From assembly GCA_900556605.1 (NCBI GenBank), contig USPC01000004.1:1-48470 (forward strand): a stretch of 48,470 bases of DNA, written 5' to 3'. The notes beneath the pieces were generated by a model. The model saw only the letters and a list, made by a program, of their open reading frames with translations, made no database searches and was not told the DNA's origin. Origin of the DNA: an uncultured Collinsella sp. Its GTDB lineage: Bacteria > Actinomycetota > Coriobacteriia > Coriobacteriales > Coriobacteriaceae. Below are positions 16,035 through 24,999 of the stretch, one piece after another (positions within the stretch are counted from its first letter, which is position 1; each line of letters opens with the position of its first letter). Position numbers and translations under genes: made by a program.

Positions 16035-17019
16035 GGCACTCCCCTTTCTCGACAAGCCAGCATTTAGACCGGTCGCACGCATTCACGGCAAACAGCGGAG
16101 GCTCCTGCGCGCGGCAACGCTCGTCCGCCCGGGCGCAACGAGGCGCAAAGCGGCATCCACAGGGTATTGCCGTAAGCGGCGGCACCGTGCCCGGAATATC
16201 CGCCAGCGTGTCAACTCGCTCGCCTTCGAGCGGCGGAATGCTCGCGATGAGCCCCTGGGCATACGGGTGGCTCGGGCGCTCCATAAGGCCGCAGGCGTCG
16301 ATCTCTTCTACGATTTGACCCAGATACATGACGTGCACGCGCGAGCAGATGCTCGTGACGACACCCAAATCATGGCTGATAAAAAGCACCGCCATGCCCT
16401 CGGAACTGTTGAGGTCGCGCAGAAGGTCCAAAATCTGTTTTTGAGTCGTCGTGTCGAGTGCCGTGGTGGGCTCATCGGCGATAAGCAGGCGCGGGTGTCC
16501 GGCGAGCGTCATGGCAATCATCACGCGCTGGCGCATACCGCCGCTAAAATCGCTCGGATACATGTCGAAGCGGGCCGCGGCATCTCGAATTCCCACACGT
16601 TCCAACAGCGATAGAGCCTCGTTGCGGGCTTCGCGTCGGCTCACCTTACGGTGGGCCCGCACGGCCTCGACGACCTGGGCCCCGACCGTCATGACGGGGT
16701 TAAGCGAGCTCAAAGGGTCCTGGAAAATCATGGCGATGTCGCAGCCGCGCACTTTGCGCATCGTCTTGAGCGGACGCGCCAGCAGATCCTCGCCATCAAA
16801 CACAATCTGGCCCTCATAGGCCATCTTCTGTTCATGCTCCAATAGGCGCATGACACTCTGGGCAAACACCGACTTACCGCAGCCGGACTCGCCGACAACA
16901 CCAACGATCTCACCGGCATCGATATGTAGGTTGAGTTTGTTGACGGCTTCCAGCGCGTTGCCATCGCGGCCCACAAACGAGATGCAGAGGTCGCGCACGT
17001 CCAAAAGATTCTGAGCCAT
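16024..17019 (-). CDS. oppD: Oligopeptide-type ABC importer, ATP-binding protein (OppD/DppD-like)
   Basis: A 331-aa ABC ATPase with Walker A GESGCGKS, QDPLSSLNPVMTVG, signature FSGGMRQRVMIAMTL and Walker B LLIADEPTTALD. The C-terminal oligopeptide-family extension carries a cysteine cluster (IPCGCRFAPRC and a few later Cys), as in other DppD-type proteins. The start at 17019 follows AAGGAGGACTAGCCC. Confidence 0.9.
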   Translation of the reverse strand: MAQNLLDVRDLCISFVGRDGNALEAVNKLNLHIDAGEIVGVVGESGCGKSVFAQSVMRLLEHEQKMAYEGQIVFDGEDLLARPLKTMRKVRGCDIAMIFQDPLSSLNPVMTVGAQVVEAVRAHRKVSRREARNEALSLLERVGIRDAAARFDMYPSDFSGGMRQRVMIAMTLAGHPRLLIADEPTTALDTTTQKQILDLLRDLNSSEGMAVLFISHDLGVVTSICSRVHVMYLGQIVEEIDACGLMERPSHPYAQGLIASIPPLEGERVDTLADIPGTVPPLTAIPCGCRFAPRCARADERCRAQEPPLFAVNACDRSKCWLVEKGECHGC

Positions 17020-17022
17020 GGG

Positions 17023-17853
17023 CTAGTCCTCCTTGGTCTTGGGGTCGAGGGCGTCGCGCAGGCCGTCGCCGGCCAGATTGAGCGAAAGCACGCTCGCGAT
17101 GATGGCTGCTGCCGGGAAGAAGATCATCCACCAGGCTTTGCGCATCACGTTCTTGCCCGCCTGCAGGATGTTTCCCCAGCTGGCGTCGGGCGCCTTGATA
17201 CCCAGGCCCAGAAACGAGAGGGCGGCCTCCGAGAGCACGGCCTCGGCAAAGACGAAGGTCGCCTGCACCAGGAAGGGCGCCATAACGTTGGGCACGATAT
17301 GCAGCCACACGATGCGCGCGGTCGAGGCGCCCTGCACGCGCAGGGCCTCCACAAAGGGCTCCTCCTTGACCACCATCGCACGCGAGCGCACGATGCGCGC
17401 CATGCTGGGCGTATAGACGATGGAGAGCGCGATGATGACGTTCCAGACCGAGGCGCCCATCATGGCCATGAGTGCGATAGCCAAAAGCACGCCTGGAATG
17501 GACATAAGGCCGTCGCAGATGCGCATGAGAATATGATCGAGCCTCTCGTTGTAGCACGCATAGGCGCCGATCACCAAGCCGAGCGCACTCGTCGCGAGCG
17601 TGACGGCAATGCCGACGCCAAGCGACACGCGCGCGCCCGCGATGACGCGGGCAAGCAGGTCGCGGCCAAAGTCATCGCAGCCAAAGGGATGCGCAGGCGA
17701 AGGTGCCGAAAGTCGCAACGCCATCTCCTGCGCATTGGGTTCAACCGTCCACACCAGCGGACCGACGAGCGCGATCAGCGCAATCGCTAGGAAAATGCAG
17801 CCGCCGACCACAAACCCCTTGTTGGCAAGAGCCTTCTTAAAGTTTGCCATCAT
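17023..17853 (-). CDS. oppC: Oligopeptide-type ABC importer, permease (OppC/DppC-like)
   Basis: A 276-aa inner-membrane permease with about six helices. HPFGCDDFGRDLLARVI is the conserved stretch before the second helix, and the EAA loop is EALRVQGASTARIVWLHIVP. The ATG at 17853 overlaps the oppB-like stop in ATGATG, which points to translational coupling; a start at 17865 is also open but lacks a ribosome site. Confidence 0.9.
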   Translation of the reverse strand: MMANFKKALANKGFVVGGCIFLAIALIALVGPLVWTVEPNAQEMALRLSAPSPAHPFGCDDFGRDLLARVIAGARVSLGVGIAVTLATSALGLVIGAYACYNERLDHILMRICDGLMSIPGVLLAIALMAMMGASVWNVIIALSIVYTPSMARIVRSRAMVVKEEPFVEALRVQGASTARIVWLHIVPNVMAPFLVQATFVFAEAVLSEAALSFLGLGIKAPDASWGNILQAGKNVMRKAWWMIFFPAAAIIASVLSLNLAGDGLRDALDPKTKED

Positions 17854-18803
17854 GCATCGCCCCATTTGCGAGCGCGCGGGTCAAAAGCGCCGTAGGCAAG
17901 GTCGACGGCCAGATTGATCACCGAATTCAATAAGGCGATGACCAGCAGCACGCCCTGAATCACCGGATAGTCGCGACGCTCGATAGAGCTCGTGACCAGC
18001 TGGCCCAAACCGGGGATGTTAAAAATGGCCTCAGTCACCACGGCGCCCGTAATCAGGGCGCCAAAAGAATAGCCGACCGAGGTGAGAATCGGCAGCGCTG
18101 CGTTGCGCAGGGCATGGGCCAGCACCACGCGAAACTCGGAGACGCCCTTGGCACGCGCCGTCTTGACGCAGTCAAGCTGCATGGCCTCGATAACGCTCGA
18201 ACGGGTCATGCGCATGAGCAGGGCCGCCTGCACGCATCCAAGCGATACGGCCGGCAACGCAAGATAGCGTAAATGGCTGAACCAGCCCTTCGATAGCGGC
18301 GCATAGCCGGCCACCGGGAACACACGCAACGTGACGGCAAACAGCCACATAAGCATGAGCGCCATCAAAAAGCCGGGTATCGCCACGCCCAAAAGAGCAA
18401 CGACACGCAAGACCGCGTCGGTGCGCGACCCATGTTTGAGGGCAGCGACGACGCCGCAAGGCAGTGCAATCAACAGCGCGATGAGCTGTGCCAGAAGCGC
18501 GAGCGATAGCGTGGGGCCAAAGTGCTCGGCGATCGCCTGCGTGACGGGCTGCCGCATAAAATACGAATCGCCCAGGTCGCCGGTAAGCACGCCGCCCATC
18601 CACTCAACGTAGCGCTGCGGCAGCGGCTCGTTGAGTCCCAGGCTATCGTTGACGCGCTCGATCTGGTCGGCCGAAGCCTCCATGCCGAGCATCGAAGAGG
18701 CCGGGTCACCCGGTGTGAGATAGATAATCAAAAACACGACAACTGAGATGATGAGCATCACCGGAACCATCGCGCCTATACGTTTGAGCGTGTACTTCAT
18801 CAT
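17850..18803 (-). CDS. oppB: Oligopeptide-type ABC importer, permease (OppB/DppB-like)
   Basis: A 317-aa permease. The N-terminus has one helix followed by IYLTPGDPASSMLG, the family hallmark. The EAA loop is KTARAKGVSEFRVVLAHALRNAALP, split over the usual positions. It forms the membrane channel with the OppC-like protein and overlaps its start by 4 nt. Confidence 0.9.
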   Translation of the reverse strand: MMKYTLKRIGAMVPVMLIISVVVFLIIYLTPGDPASSMLGMEASADQIERVNDSLGLNEPLPQRYVEWMGGVLTGDLGDSYFMRQPVTQAIAEHFGPTLSLALLAQLIALLIALPCGVVAALKHGSRTDAVLRVVALLGVAIPGFLMALMLMWLFAVTLRVFPVAGYAPLSKGWFSHLRYLALPAVSLGCVQAALLMRMTRSSVIEAMQLDCVKTARAKGVSEFRVVLAHALRNAALPILTSVGYSFGALITGAVVTEAIFNIPGLGQLVTSSIERRDYPVIQGVLLVIALLNSVINLAVDLAYGAFDPRARKWGDA

Positions 18804-18837
18804 GCGAGGCGTCTATTTCCCCTCTGAACGTGGACAG

Positions 18838-18881
18838 GGCGTGGCGGCCACAGGGGACCAGACCCCTCCAGCCGCCACGCC
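18838..18881 (-). promoter_or_regulatory. Intercistronic hairpin between the binding protein and permease genes
   Basis: Perfect 11-bp arms GGCGTGGCGGC/GCCGCCACGCC with an inner GGGG/CCCC stem and no U-run. Such hairpins after a binding-protein gene commonly stabilise its mRNA and lower expression of the downstream permeases. Confidence 0.65.
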
Positions 18882-18891
18882 ATCTATTGCA

Positions 18892-20502
18892 TTACTCCGG
18901 ACGCTTGGCGTTCCAAATGATGGCCCCGTCGAGCACCTCGACGTCCTCGACGTCTGCCTGGGTGCCCGTGATGGAAGCGTAGTGGCAAAGCGGCTCGATG
19001 ACGGCGATCTCACAGAGGCGTTCCTGAGCCTCGGCCCACTTCTTGGCCGCAGCGTCGGTGTCCTTGGCGGTGCGGGTCTCGGCCACGAGCTTGAGCGCCT
19101 CCTCGTCGGACAGGCCATAGAAGGCCTTGGAGACCGAGAGGGACTGGGCCGGGATGGGCTTGTAGTTGGTGGAGGCCACAAAGAGGTCCCACTGCTCGGG
19201 CTTGCCGGAGCGGATGTCCATGAAGGTCGCGAACTCGTAGCTGTCGACCTCGGCGGTGAAACCGGCCTTCTCGAGCTGTTCCTGCAGCGCGACGGTGGCG
19301 TTATACATATCCTTGTAGTCGGGGGTGGTCAGTAGCTTGACCGTTTCACCGGCATAGGAGGTCTTGGCCAGGGCCTTCTTGGCGGCCTTGGCGTCGGCCT
19401 GGTTAAAGTACTTCTTGCCCGCGTCGGTCGCCCACTGAGTGTTCTCGGGGTTGCCAAGGTTGGGATCGATGTTGAAGAGCTCCTTCTCGCCATAGGCGGC
19501 AAGAGCGGCCGCCTCGCAGTCGATAGCCATGAGGGCACACTTGCGGATCTCCTCGTCGGCGAAAATGCCCTCGTTCATGTTGAGGAAGGCGGTCAGAACG
19601 CCGGCGTTATGAGTGTAGAGCTTGACGTCGTCGTTGCCGTCGAAGTCGTGGTAGTTCTCGGTGGGGATCTCGCCAGCGATATCGTACTCGCCGGTCTCAA
19701 ACCCGCTCACGCGCGTGGAGGCCTCGGTCACGAACTGATAGTAGATGTCCTTGGTGGGCGCGGAGACCTTGCCGGTGTAGCCCGAAGCCTTGCCGTGGGC
19801 GGCGACATAGTCCTCGTAGCGGGTGAGATGGACGTACTGGTCCTGCTTCCACTCCACAAACTTGTAGGCACCGGTACCCACGTACTCGGTCACGCCGGTA
19901 TCGCCCGCGGCCTCAATGACCTCGGAGGGGAAGATACCCGGATACTGGGAGTGGTTGCCCAGGATGATCAGAAAGTCGATGGCGGGCTCGGTCAGCGTGC
20001 AGGTGACCTCGTGGTCGCCCGAGGCGGCGAAGGTGGCACCGGGCAGCAGGCTCGCGGCGCGGTCGTTGACGGTGAGCCAGCGGTTCATCGAGGCCACGAC
20101 GTCCTCGGAGCCAAACTCCTTGCCGTTGTGGAAGGTGACGCCCTCGCGCAGCTTGATGGTGTAGGTCAGGCCGTCGTCGGAGACCTCATAGCCCTTGGCC
20201 AGCACGGGTTGGGGCTCGTAGTCGCTATCGAGGCCAAAGAGCGGCTCGACGACGTTGCAGATGATGTCCATGGTCACAAGCGACGACGTGGTGTGCGGAT
20301 CGAGGCCGTCCGGGCTCGCCGGGAGCGCGATCTGCAGCTCGTCGCGATACTCCACATCCTGGCCGGAGGCAGCGGCGCTACCGCTTTCGGCGCCCGAACC
20401 GCCGCAGCCGGTGAGGCCGAGGCCCGCCATGGCGCACAGGGCAGCGGAGCCGGTCAGAAAACCGCGACGGGAAACGCCCGCCTTGAAAAGGTCGTTGTTC
20501 AT
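18892..20502 (-). CDS. oppA: Solute-binding lipoprotein of the oligopeptide/dipeptide type (SBP family 5)
   Basis: A 536-aa extracellular binding protein. The N-terminus has a twin-arginine-like SRRGFLTGSAA and a lipobox ending LTGC with lipid-carrying Cys33, followed by a Ser/Ala/Gly linker. Then comes the SBP_bac_5 fold (LQIALPASPDGLDPHTTSS; YEVSDDGLTYTIKLREGVTFHNG). The ATG at 20502 follows GAAAGGAACTCA. The family binds peptides, but also nickel chelates, opines and glutathione. Placement between two DCCP genes suggests a small reducible ligand or peptide conjugate; this is inference. Confidence 0.92.
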   Translation of the reverse strand: MNNDLFKAGVSRRGFLTGSAALCAMAGLGLTGCGGSGAESGSAAASGQDVEYRDELQIALPASPDGLDPHTTSSLVTMDIICNVVEPLFGLDSDYEPQPVLAKGYEVSDDGLTYTIKLREGVTFHNGKEFGSEDVVASMNRWLTVNDRAASLLPGATFAASGDHEVTCTLTEPAIDFLIILGNHSQYPGIFPSEVIEAAGDTGVTEYVGTGAYKFVEWKQDQYVHLTRYEDYVAAHGKASGYTGKVSAPTKDIYYQFVTEASTRVSGFETGEYDIAGEIPTENYHDFDGNDDVKLYTHNAGVLTAFLNMNEGIFADEEIRKCALMAIDCEAAALAAYGEKELFNIDPNLGNPENTQWATDAGKKYFNQADAKAAKKALAKTSYAGETVKLLTTPDYKDMYNATVALQEQLEKAGFTAEVDSYEFATFMDIRSGKPEQWDLFVASTNYKPIPAQSLSVSKAFYGLSDEEALKLVAETRTAKDTDAAAKKWAEAQERLCEIAVIEPLCHYASITGTQADVEDVEVLDGAIIWNAKRPE

Positions 20503-20686
20503 TGAGTTCCTTTCGTGTCTGAACAAACGGATAGAATCTGCCGGCACGGTGGAAATCCCCGCCCCGGCAGCTATGCGAAGCCGGCCGGCGCCCTGCGGTG
20601 CATCCGGACACCGGCCGACATGGCAACGGAGAAATCCCTATCGCGTGGACAGGAACACCCGGCGGCACAGCTTGGCGCAGGTGCGG

Positions 20687-21970
20687 CTAAATCGTCTCGA
20701 GGAAGGCCTCGATGCGGGTCTGGAGCTGACCGGCGTCCTCACCGGCGTAGTCGGTCGTGATGTGCATAAACGGAATGCCCGCCTCCTCTGCGGCCTTCTC
20801 CACAGCGAAGGACTCCATCTCGTAGAGTGTGCAGAACTGCAGGGCCACGTCGACGATACCGTCGGCATGCAGGTCCTTGGCCATCTGGACAATGTCCTTC
20901 ATACGCTGATCGTTGGGCGTAAAGACGGCGCAGTTGATCTTAAAGTAGCGCTCGGCGATGGCGTCGAGCATCTCGTCGACCGTCTCGCCGGACTCGTCGA
21001 CCAGGTCCTTGTAGTAGCGCGAGCCCGTGCAGGACTCCTCGCCCACCACGACGCCGCCGGCCTTCTCGATAAGGTTGAACAGCTTCCAGTTGGGCACGGC
21101 CATGGGCGTACCGGTGTACAGGATGCGCTTGGTCCCCTTGGGCGCCACGCCCTCGCCGGCCTCGACACGCTGCTCGCACTCGGCGGCCATCTCGTTGATG
21201 GCTCCGGTCAGACGCGGCGTGTCGTCCATAAAGGCGGCCTGAACGGTCAGCAGGCTGTCGAGACCGCTGATGGGCGCCGGGTCGGCAGCGCGCGTGGCAG
21301 CGAGGCGCTGCAGGGCGCGACGCTTCTCATTGACGGCGTGGATGGCGGCCTTCAGACGCTCGGGCGTGATCTTGACGCCGCACTCTTCCTCGATCTTGGC
21401 GGCGAGCTTCTTGACCTCGGCCTTCCAGGTCACGAGCGTCGACTCGTCGTGTACGTTGGGAATATCCATGACGTACATGTTCTTTTGCGTGGCAAAGAAC
21501 TCGTAGGCCTTTTTCTTGCCGTCGCAGGTGTTCTCACCCACGACCAGGTCACTCGACTCAATGTAGGGGCAGACCTCGCCCAGCTTAAAGCCGGCAAAGC
21601 TCTTGATGAGCGGACAGGTGTTGCGCGGCAAGTGCTCCTCAACCTTGTCCGTTGCCCAGTCGGCACCCGAGCACAGGCCCACGGGGATACCATCGCAGGC
21701 AAGCACGATCTCTTCGGGCACGTAGACGCAGAACGAACCGACAATCTTGGTGGCCTCGCCGGCCTCCTTCTTGTCGAGCATCTCCTTAATACGGCCGCTG
21801 TGGATGTTGGTGGCGACAAAATCCAGGTAGGACGTAGACTTGGGGCGATTGTTCTGTGTCAGGAACATATCGCCGTACATCTGGCCCACGGCGCCCAGCA
21901 GCATGTCGTGGTCGGCAAGATTCATGCCGAGGCTTTCCCACATCGGATGGAAATCGAATTCTTCAGCCAT
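20687..21970 (-). CDS. Double-cubane-cluster-type protein 2 (HgdB/BcrC/YjiM family)
   Basis: A 427-aa paralogue of the protein at 14009 with an extra N-terminal segment of about 45 residues. It keeps the same cysteine motifs: RNTCPLIKSFAGF, GENTCDGKKK and GEESCTGSRYYKD. It also shares INCAVFTPNDQRM and the C-terminal LQTRIEAFLETI. The start at 21970 follows GAGAGGGGAACCGTC. It is the first gene of the long cluster and has no activase of its own nearby, so it may share the one at 13089. It could be a second enzyme or a partner chain of DCCP-1. Confidence 0.82.
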   Translation of the reverse strand: MAEEFDFHPMWESLGMNLADHDMLLGAVGQMYGDMFLTQNNRPKSTSYLDFVATNIHSGRIKEMLDKKEAGEATKIVGSFCVYVPEEIVLACDGIPVGLCSGADWATDKVEEHLPRNTCPLIKSFAGFKLGEVCPYIESSDLVVGENTCDGKKKAYEFFATQKNMYVMDIPNVHDESTLVTWKAEVKKLAAKIEEECGVKITPERLKAAIHAVNEKRRALQRLAATRAADPAPISGLDSLLTVQAAFMDDTPRLTGAINEMAAECEQRVEAGEGVAPKGTKRILYTGTPMAVPNWKLFNLIEKAGGVVVGEESCTGSRYYKDLVDESGETVDEMLDAIAERYFKINCAVFTPNDQRMKDIVQMAKDLHADGIVDVALQFCTLYEMESFAVEKAAEEAGIPFMHITTDYAGEDAGQLQTRIEAFLETI

Positions 21971-22367
21971 GACGGTTCCCCTCTCGAACCAAAAATGAAT
22001 AGCTACGGTATTTCTGCACGGTGGGCGGCGAAAACCCAGCCGTGCCTAAACCCGGAATTTTGGGGAACCTGCTTTGCAGCTGATTATTTAGTTGTGCGTC
22101 GTCTCTCCCGGAGCCGTGAACATACCTGCTCATATGCGGCTCCGAGCCATATACAGGGCGCGCGCCGCAACGCGACGCGAATATGTCTTCTGCGGCATCA
22201 GCGCGCCCTCCTTTTCTCGTCGAAGGTAACTATATCAACGGTTGTCGTCCAGACGAACACCGCCGACATGCGTACGACAGCGTCGGGATGTGAGCATCTC
22301 ACTGTCTGATAATTAATTATCAGACTGATAAGGTTTAGTCATGTAGAAATCGGCGAACGGCGAAGTG
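21971..22367. promoter_or_regulatory. Upstream region of the DCCP cluster with a 22-bp perfect palindrome
   Basis: About 400 bp with no convincing gene. A perfect palindrome of 22 bp lies at 22304-22325 (half-site GTCTGATAATT). Its length and lack of spacer fit a homodimeric regulator site for the cluster that starts at 21970, about 335 bp away. The cluster promoter itself was not identified with confidence. Confidence 0.5.
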
Positions 22368-22402
22368 AAAATAAAGCGGTCGAGGAATACCTCCTCGACC
22401 GC
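22368..22402 (-). terminator. Rho-independent terminator after modC
   Basis: Perfect 11-bp stem GCGGTCGAGGA/TCCTCGACCGC with a 5-nt loop, followed on the minus strand by TTTATTTT. It ends the mod operon 12 nt after the modC stop. Confidence 0.92.
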
Positions 22403-22414
22403 ATCGCCCCCGCA

Positions 22415-23485
22415 TTATCGGCAAACGAGATGAATCCTGCTTGCATCAAAATGCATGCGCAGAGTCTCACCCGCCTGCGGCAGCTCTTCCACGGGTACAC
22501 TCACCTTATTCACCTTCCACTGCAGACGCGTGGGCGCATCAACACGCGGCACGTCCAGCAGCACCAGCCGCTCAAAGCGCGAATCGCTCACACGGGCCAC
22601 GTGCAAATCGTAGCTGTTGCGACCGCGCTCCGCGCGATTGTCAACATGGAAGTAGCTCGCACGAATACCGAGGTACGTCACGTTATCGGGAACCTCATGG
22701 CCCACGTTAAAGGTCATGCCCCAGTCCAGGGCTTCAACTTCCTGAGGCCCAATCTTGCGCGCCCGGCTTGTGTTCTTGCAGCCCGTCAGACGCAGTGCCG
22801 CCAGCGTCTGCGGACGGCGGACCACGTCCTCGACGGAGCCGGTCTCCTCAACATGCCCGTCGTGCATCACGCAGATGCGCTGGCAGAGGCGGCATGCTTC
22901 GTCGATGTCGTGGCTCACGTAGAGCACGGTGCGGTTGCACACATCGAACAGGTCGAGCATGTTCTGCTCGAGTGCGCTCTTAAGATAGGAATCGAGCGCG
23001 CTCATGGGCTCGTCGAACATAAAAATGCCCGGATGCGCCGCCACCATGCGAGCAAGCGCCACGCGTTGCTGCTGACCGCCCGAGAGGCGCGCGGGATAGC
23101 GGTCGGCAAAATCGGCTAGACCGAAAATGCCCAGATAGCGCTCGGCGAGTTTTTTGCGCGCGACGGCGTCACCCGCGTCCTTTACACCGGCGCATACGTT
23201 ATCGGCCACCGTCAAGTTGGGAAACAGCTGATAGTTTTGGAACAACAGGGCGCATTTTCGCTCCTGAGGCGACAGGTTGATGCCCGCCGCCGAGTCAAAA
23301 AAGGTCACGCCGTTGACGACGATCTTGCCCTCGTCGGGCGTCTCCACGCCGGAAATGCAGCGCAGCGTACAGCTCTTGCCGCAACCCGAGGCGCCCAGCA
23401 GCGCCACGCGCTCCTCGTCGGCCTCAAGCCGCATGTCGAGCACAAACCCGGGATAACGTTTCTTAATATCCAGAACGAGCGACAT
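22415..23485 (-). CDS. modC: Molybdate ABC importer, ATP-binding protein
   Basis: A 356-aa ABC ATPase with Walker A GASGCGKS, Q-loop LLFQNYQLFPNLTV, signature LSGGQQQRVALARM, Walker B IFMFDEP and switch His in YVSHD. The C-terminal 120 residues form a regulatory extension as in ModC. The start at 23485 follows CAGGGAGGTCGATAAGCT. It follows modB by 3 nt. It energises uptake of molybdate (or tungstate) needed by FdhF. Confidence 0.9.
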   Translation of the reverse strand: MSLVLDIKKRYPGFVLDMRLEADEERVALLGASGCGKSCTLRCISGVETPDEGKIVVNGVTFFDSAAGINLSPQERKCALLFQNYQLFPNLTVADNVCAGVKDAGDAVARKKLAERYLGIFGLADFADRYPARLSGGQQQRVALARMVAAHPGIFMFDEPMSALDSYLKSALEQNMLDLFDVCNRTVLYVSHDIDEACRLCQRICVMHDGHVEETGSVEDVVRRPQTLAALRLTGCKNTSRARKIGPQEVEALDWGMTFNVGHEVPDNVTYLGIRASYFHVDNRAERGRNSYDLHVARVSDSRFERLVLLDVPRVDAPTRLQWKVNKVSVPVEELPQAGETLRMHFDASRIHLVCR

Positions 23486-23488
23486 AGC

Positions 23489-24931
23489 TTATCGACCTCC
23501 CTGCGGCGCCGCATCATCGCGCATGAGCTCGACCAACGCCTCGCGATCGATACGCAAGGCATCGCCGCCCGCCGGGTCGAGCGAATCGCCCTGTCCGGCG
23601 AGATCTTCGGCCTGTTTGCGCTCCGCACGGGAAAGGCCCCGCTCGCGATACTTTTGCGAATGCGCCGTGTACATGTTGATGAATAGGATGACCAGGAAGC
23701 TGAACGCAATTACGACCACGACCCAAAAGAGGGCCACCGACGTATTGCCGCCCATCCACTCAAAGTAGATGGCGATGGGAATGGTCTGCGTAATACCGGC
23801 GTAGTTGCCCGCAAAGAACAGGGTGCAGCCAAACTCGCCCATCGCTCGGGCAAAGGCGAGCACCGTGCCCGCTGCGATTGAGGGCCACCCAAGGGGTATC
23901 ATAAGCTTGGTAAAGATGCGACGCTCGGACCATCCCAGGGTTCGCGCCGCATCGAGCATCTGCGTGTCGAGGCTCTCGAAGGCTCCGAGTGCCGTACGGC
24001 AGACGAGCGGGAACGACACCACCACAGCAGAGATCACCGCCGCCGGCCACGTAAAGACGATCGAGACGCCGTGCGCGATAAGCCACTGGCCAACATTGGT
24101 CGATCGACCAAATAGCATAAGCAGCAAAAAGCCGCACACCGTAGGCGGCAGCACCATAGGAATCGTAAAGACCGAGTCGAGCAGGCCCTTGATGCGACTC
24201 GAGGTACCCATAGTCTTCCACGCGGCGAACAGGCCCAGCGCAAAGGAGATCAGCAGGGCAAGGCCGCTCGTTTTTATGGACACCCAAAACGGGCGATAGT
24301 CGATGTCGCCCAAAAAGGAGGTCAGAGAGGTCCAGGGCCCCTGCTCATCCCGCAATACGACAGACGATGCCTCTACCATTTGAGCGCTATCAAGCCAACG
24401 CGCGCCGCCCTTGGCATCACCCGAGGCTGATGCAATCACCACATAGCGGTCCCCATCCGCACCGCGCTCGTCAAAGCCATAGGTATACCCGCCGACATCA
24501 AACGTTGTTTCCGCCGTGACATACCAAGGAAGATCCACGTCCCCCAGCTGCGCACCTCCCATGCAGTTTGCGCTGTCGAGCTTACAGACGAGGGCCTTGA
24601 GACCCGATACGCACTCGTTGTCCTGCGGATCCAATCCATACTTCTCGACCGCCTTGGGCGATATCCACACCACAACGCGATCGGCAGCAGGCGCCACTAC
24701 AAGGTCCACGTCCTCGTCAACGGGAAACCGGTAGCCCTCAGGCTGGCCCTCCATGGCACGAGCGGTCCCCTTGGCCAACCGCTCAAAACCCTCGATCCCA
24801 TAGGAAAGCCCATGAGCGGTCGCAGCAACCTGGGCCCCGTCCTCAGCGTCCCCAGCAAACGCAAATCCCGGCACCCAGCAAAGTGCGAAGGTCAAAGCAC
24901 AGGCGACAAGCATGCGGAATCTATTAAGCAC
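23489..24931 (-). CDS. modB: Molybdate ABC importer permease with an extra N-terminal extracytoplasmic domain
   Basis: A 480-aa protein. Residues 212-480 are a normal ModB permease with about five helices and the EAA loop LDAARTLGWSERRIFTKLMIP. Residues 1-26 look like a signal peptide (LALCWVPGFAFA type), and 27-205 form a soluble domain outside the membrane with four Cys. Typical ModB is about 225 aa, so it is twice the usual size. GTG at 24931 is chosen because TTGGAGCTTTTC precedes it; an upstream GTG at 25000 touches the modA stop. The added domain may help receive substrate from ModA or sense it. Confidence 0.85.
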   Translation of the reverse strand: MLNRFRMLVACALTFALCWVPGFAFAGDAEDGAQVAATAHGLSYGIEGFERLAKGTARAMEGQPEGYRFPVDEDVDLVVAPAADRVVVWISPKAVEKYGLDPQDNECVSGLKALVCKLDSANCMGGAQLGDVDLPWYVTAETTFDVGGYTYGFDERGADGDRYVVIASASGDAKGGARWLDSAQMVEASSVVLRDEQGPWTSLTSFLGDIDYRPFWVSIKTSGLALLISFALGLFAAWKTMGTSSRIKGLLDSVFTIPMVLPPTVCGFLLLMLFGRSTNVGQWLIAHGVSIVFTWPAAVISAVVVSFPLVCRTALGAFESLDTQMLDAARTLGWSERRIFTKLMIPLGWPSIAAGTVLAFARAMGEFGCTLFFAGNYAGITQTIPIAIYFEWMGGNTSVALFWVVVVIAFSFLVILFINMYTAHSQKYRERGLSRAERKQAEDLAGQGDSLDPAGGDALRIDREALVELMRDDAAPQGGR

Positions 24932-24999
24932 GAAAAGCTCCAAGCGAATACAAGGACGGAGTGAAACACAAAACGATGGAATTATCGCGCCAAGCCGCA

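Noticed and set aside
20255..22309. Long plus-strand open frame of about 680 codons
   Set aside because: Antisense to oppA and DCCP-2; third-position GC bias makes such shadows. No ribosome site or recognisable domain.
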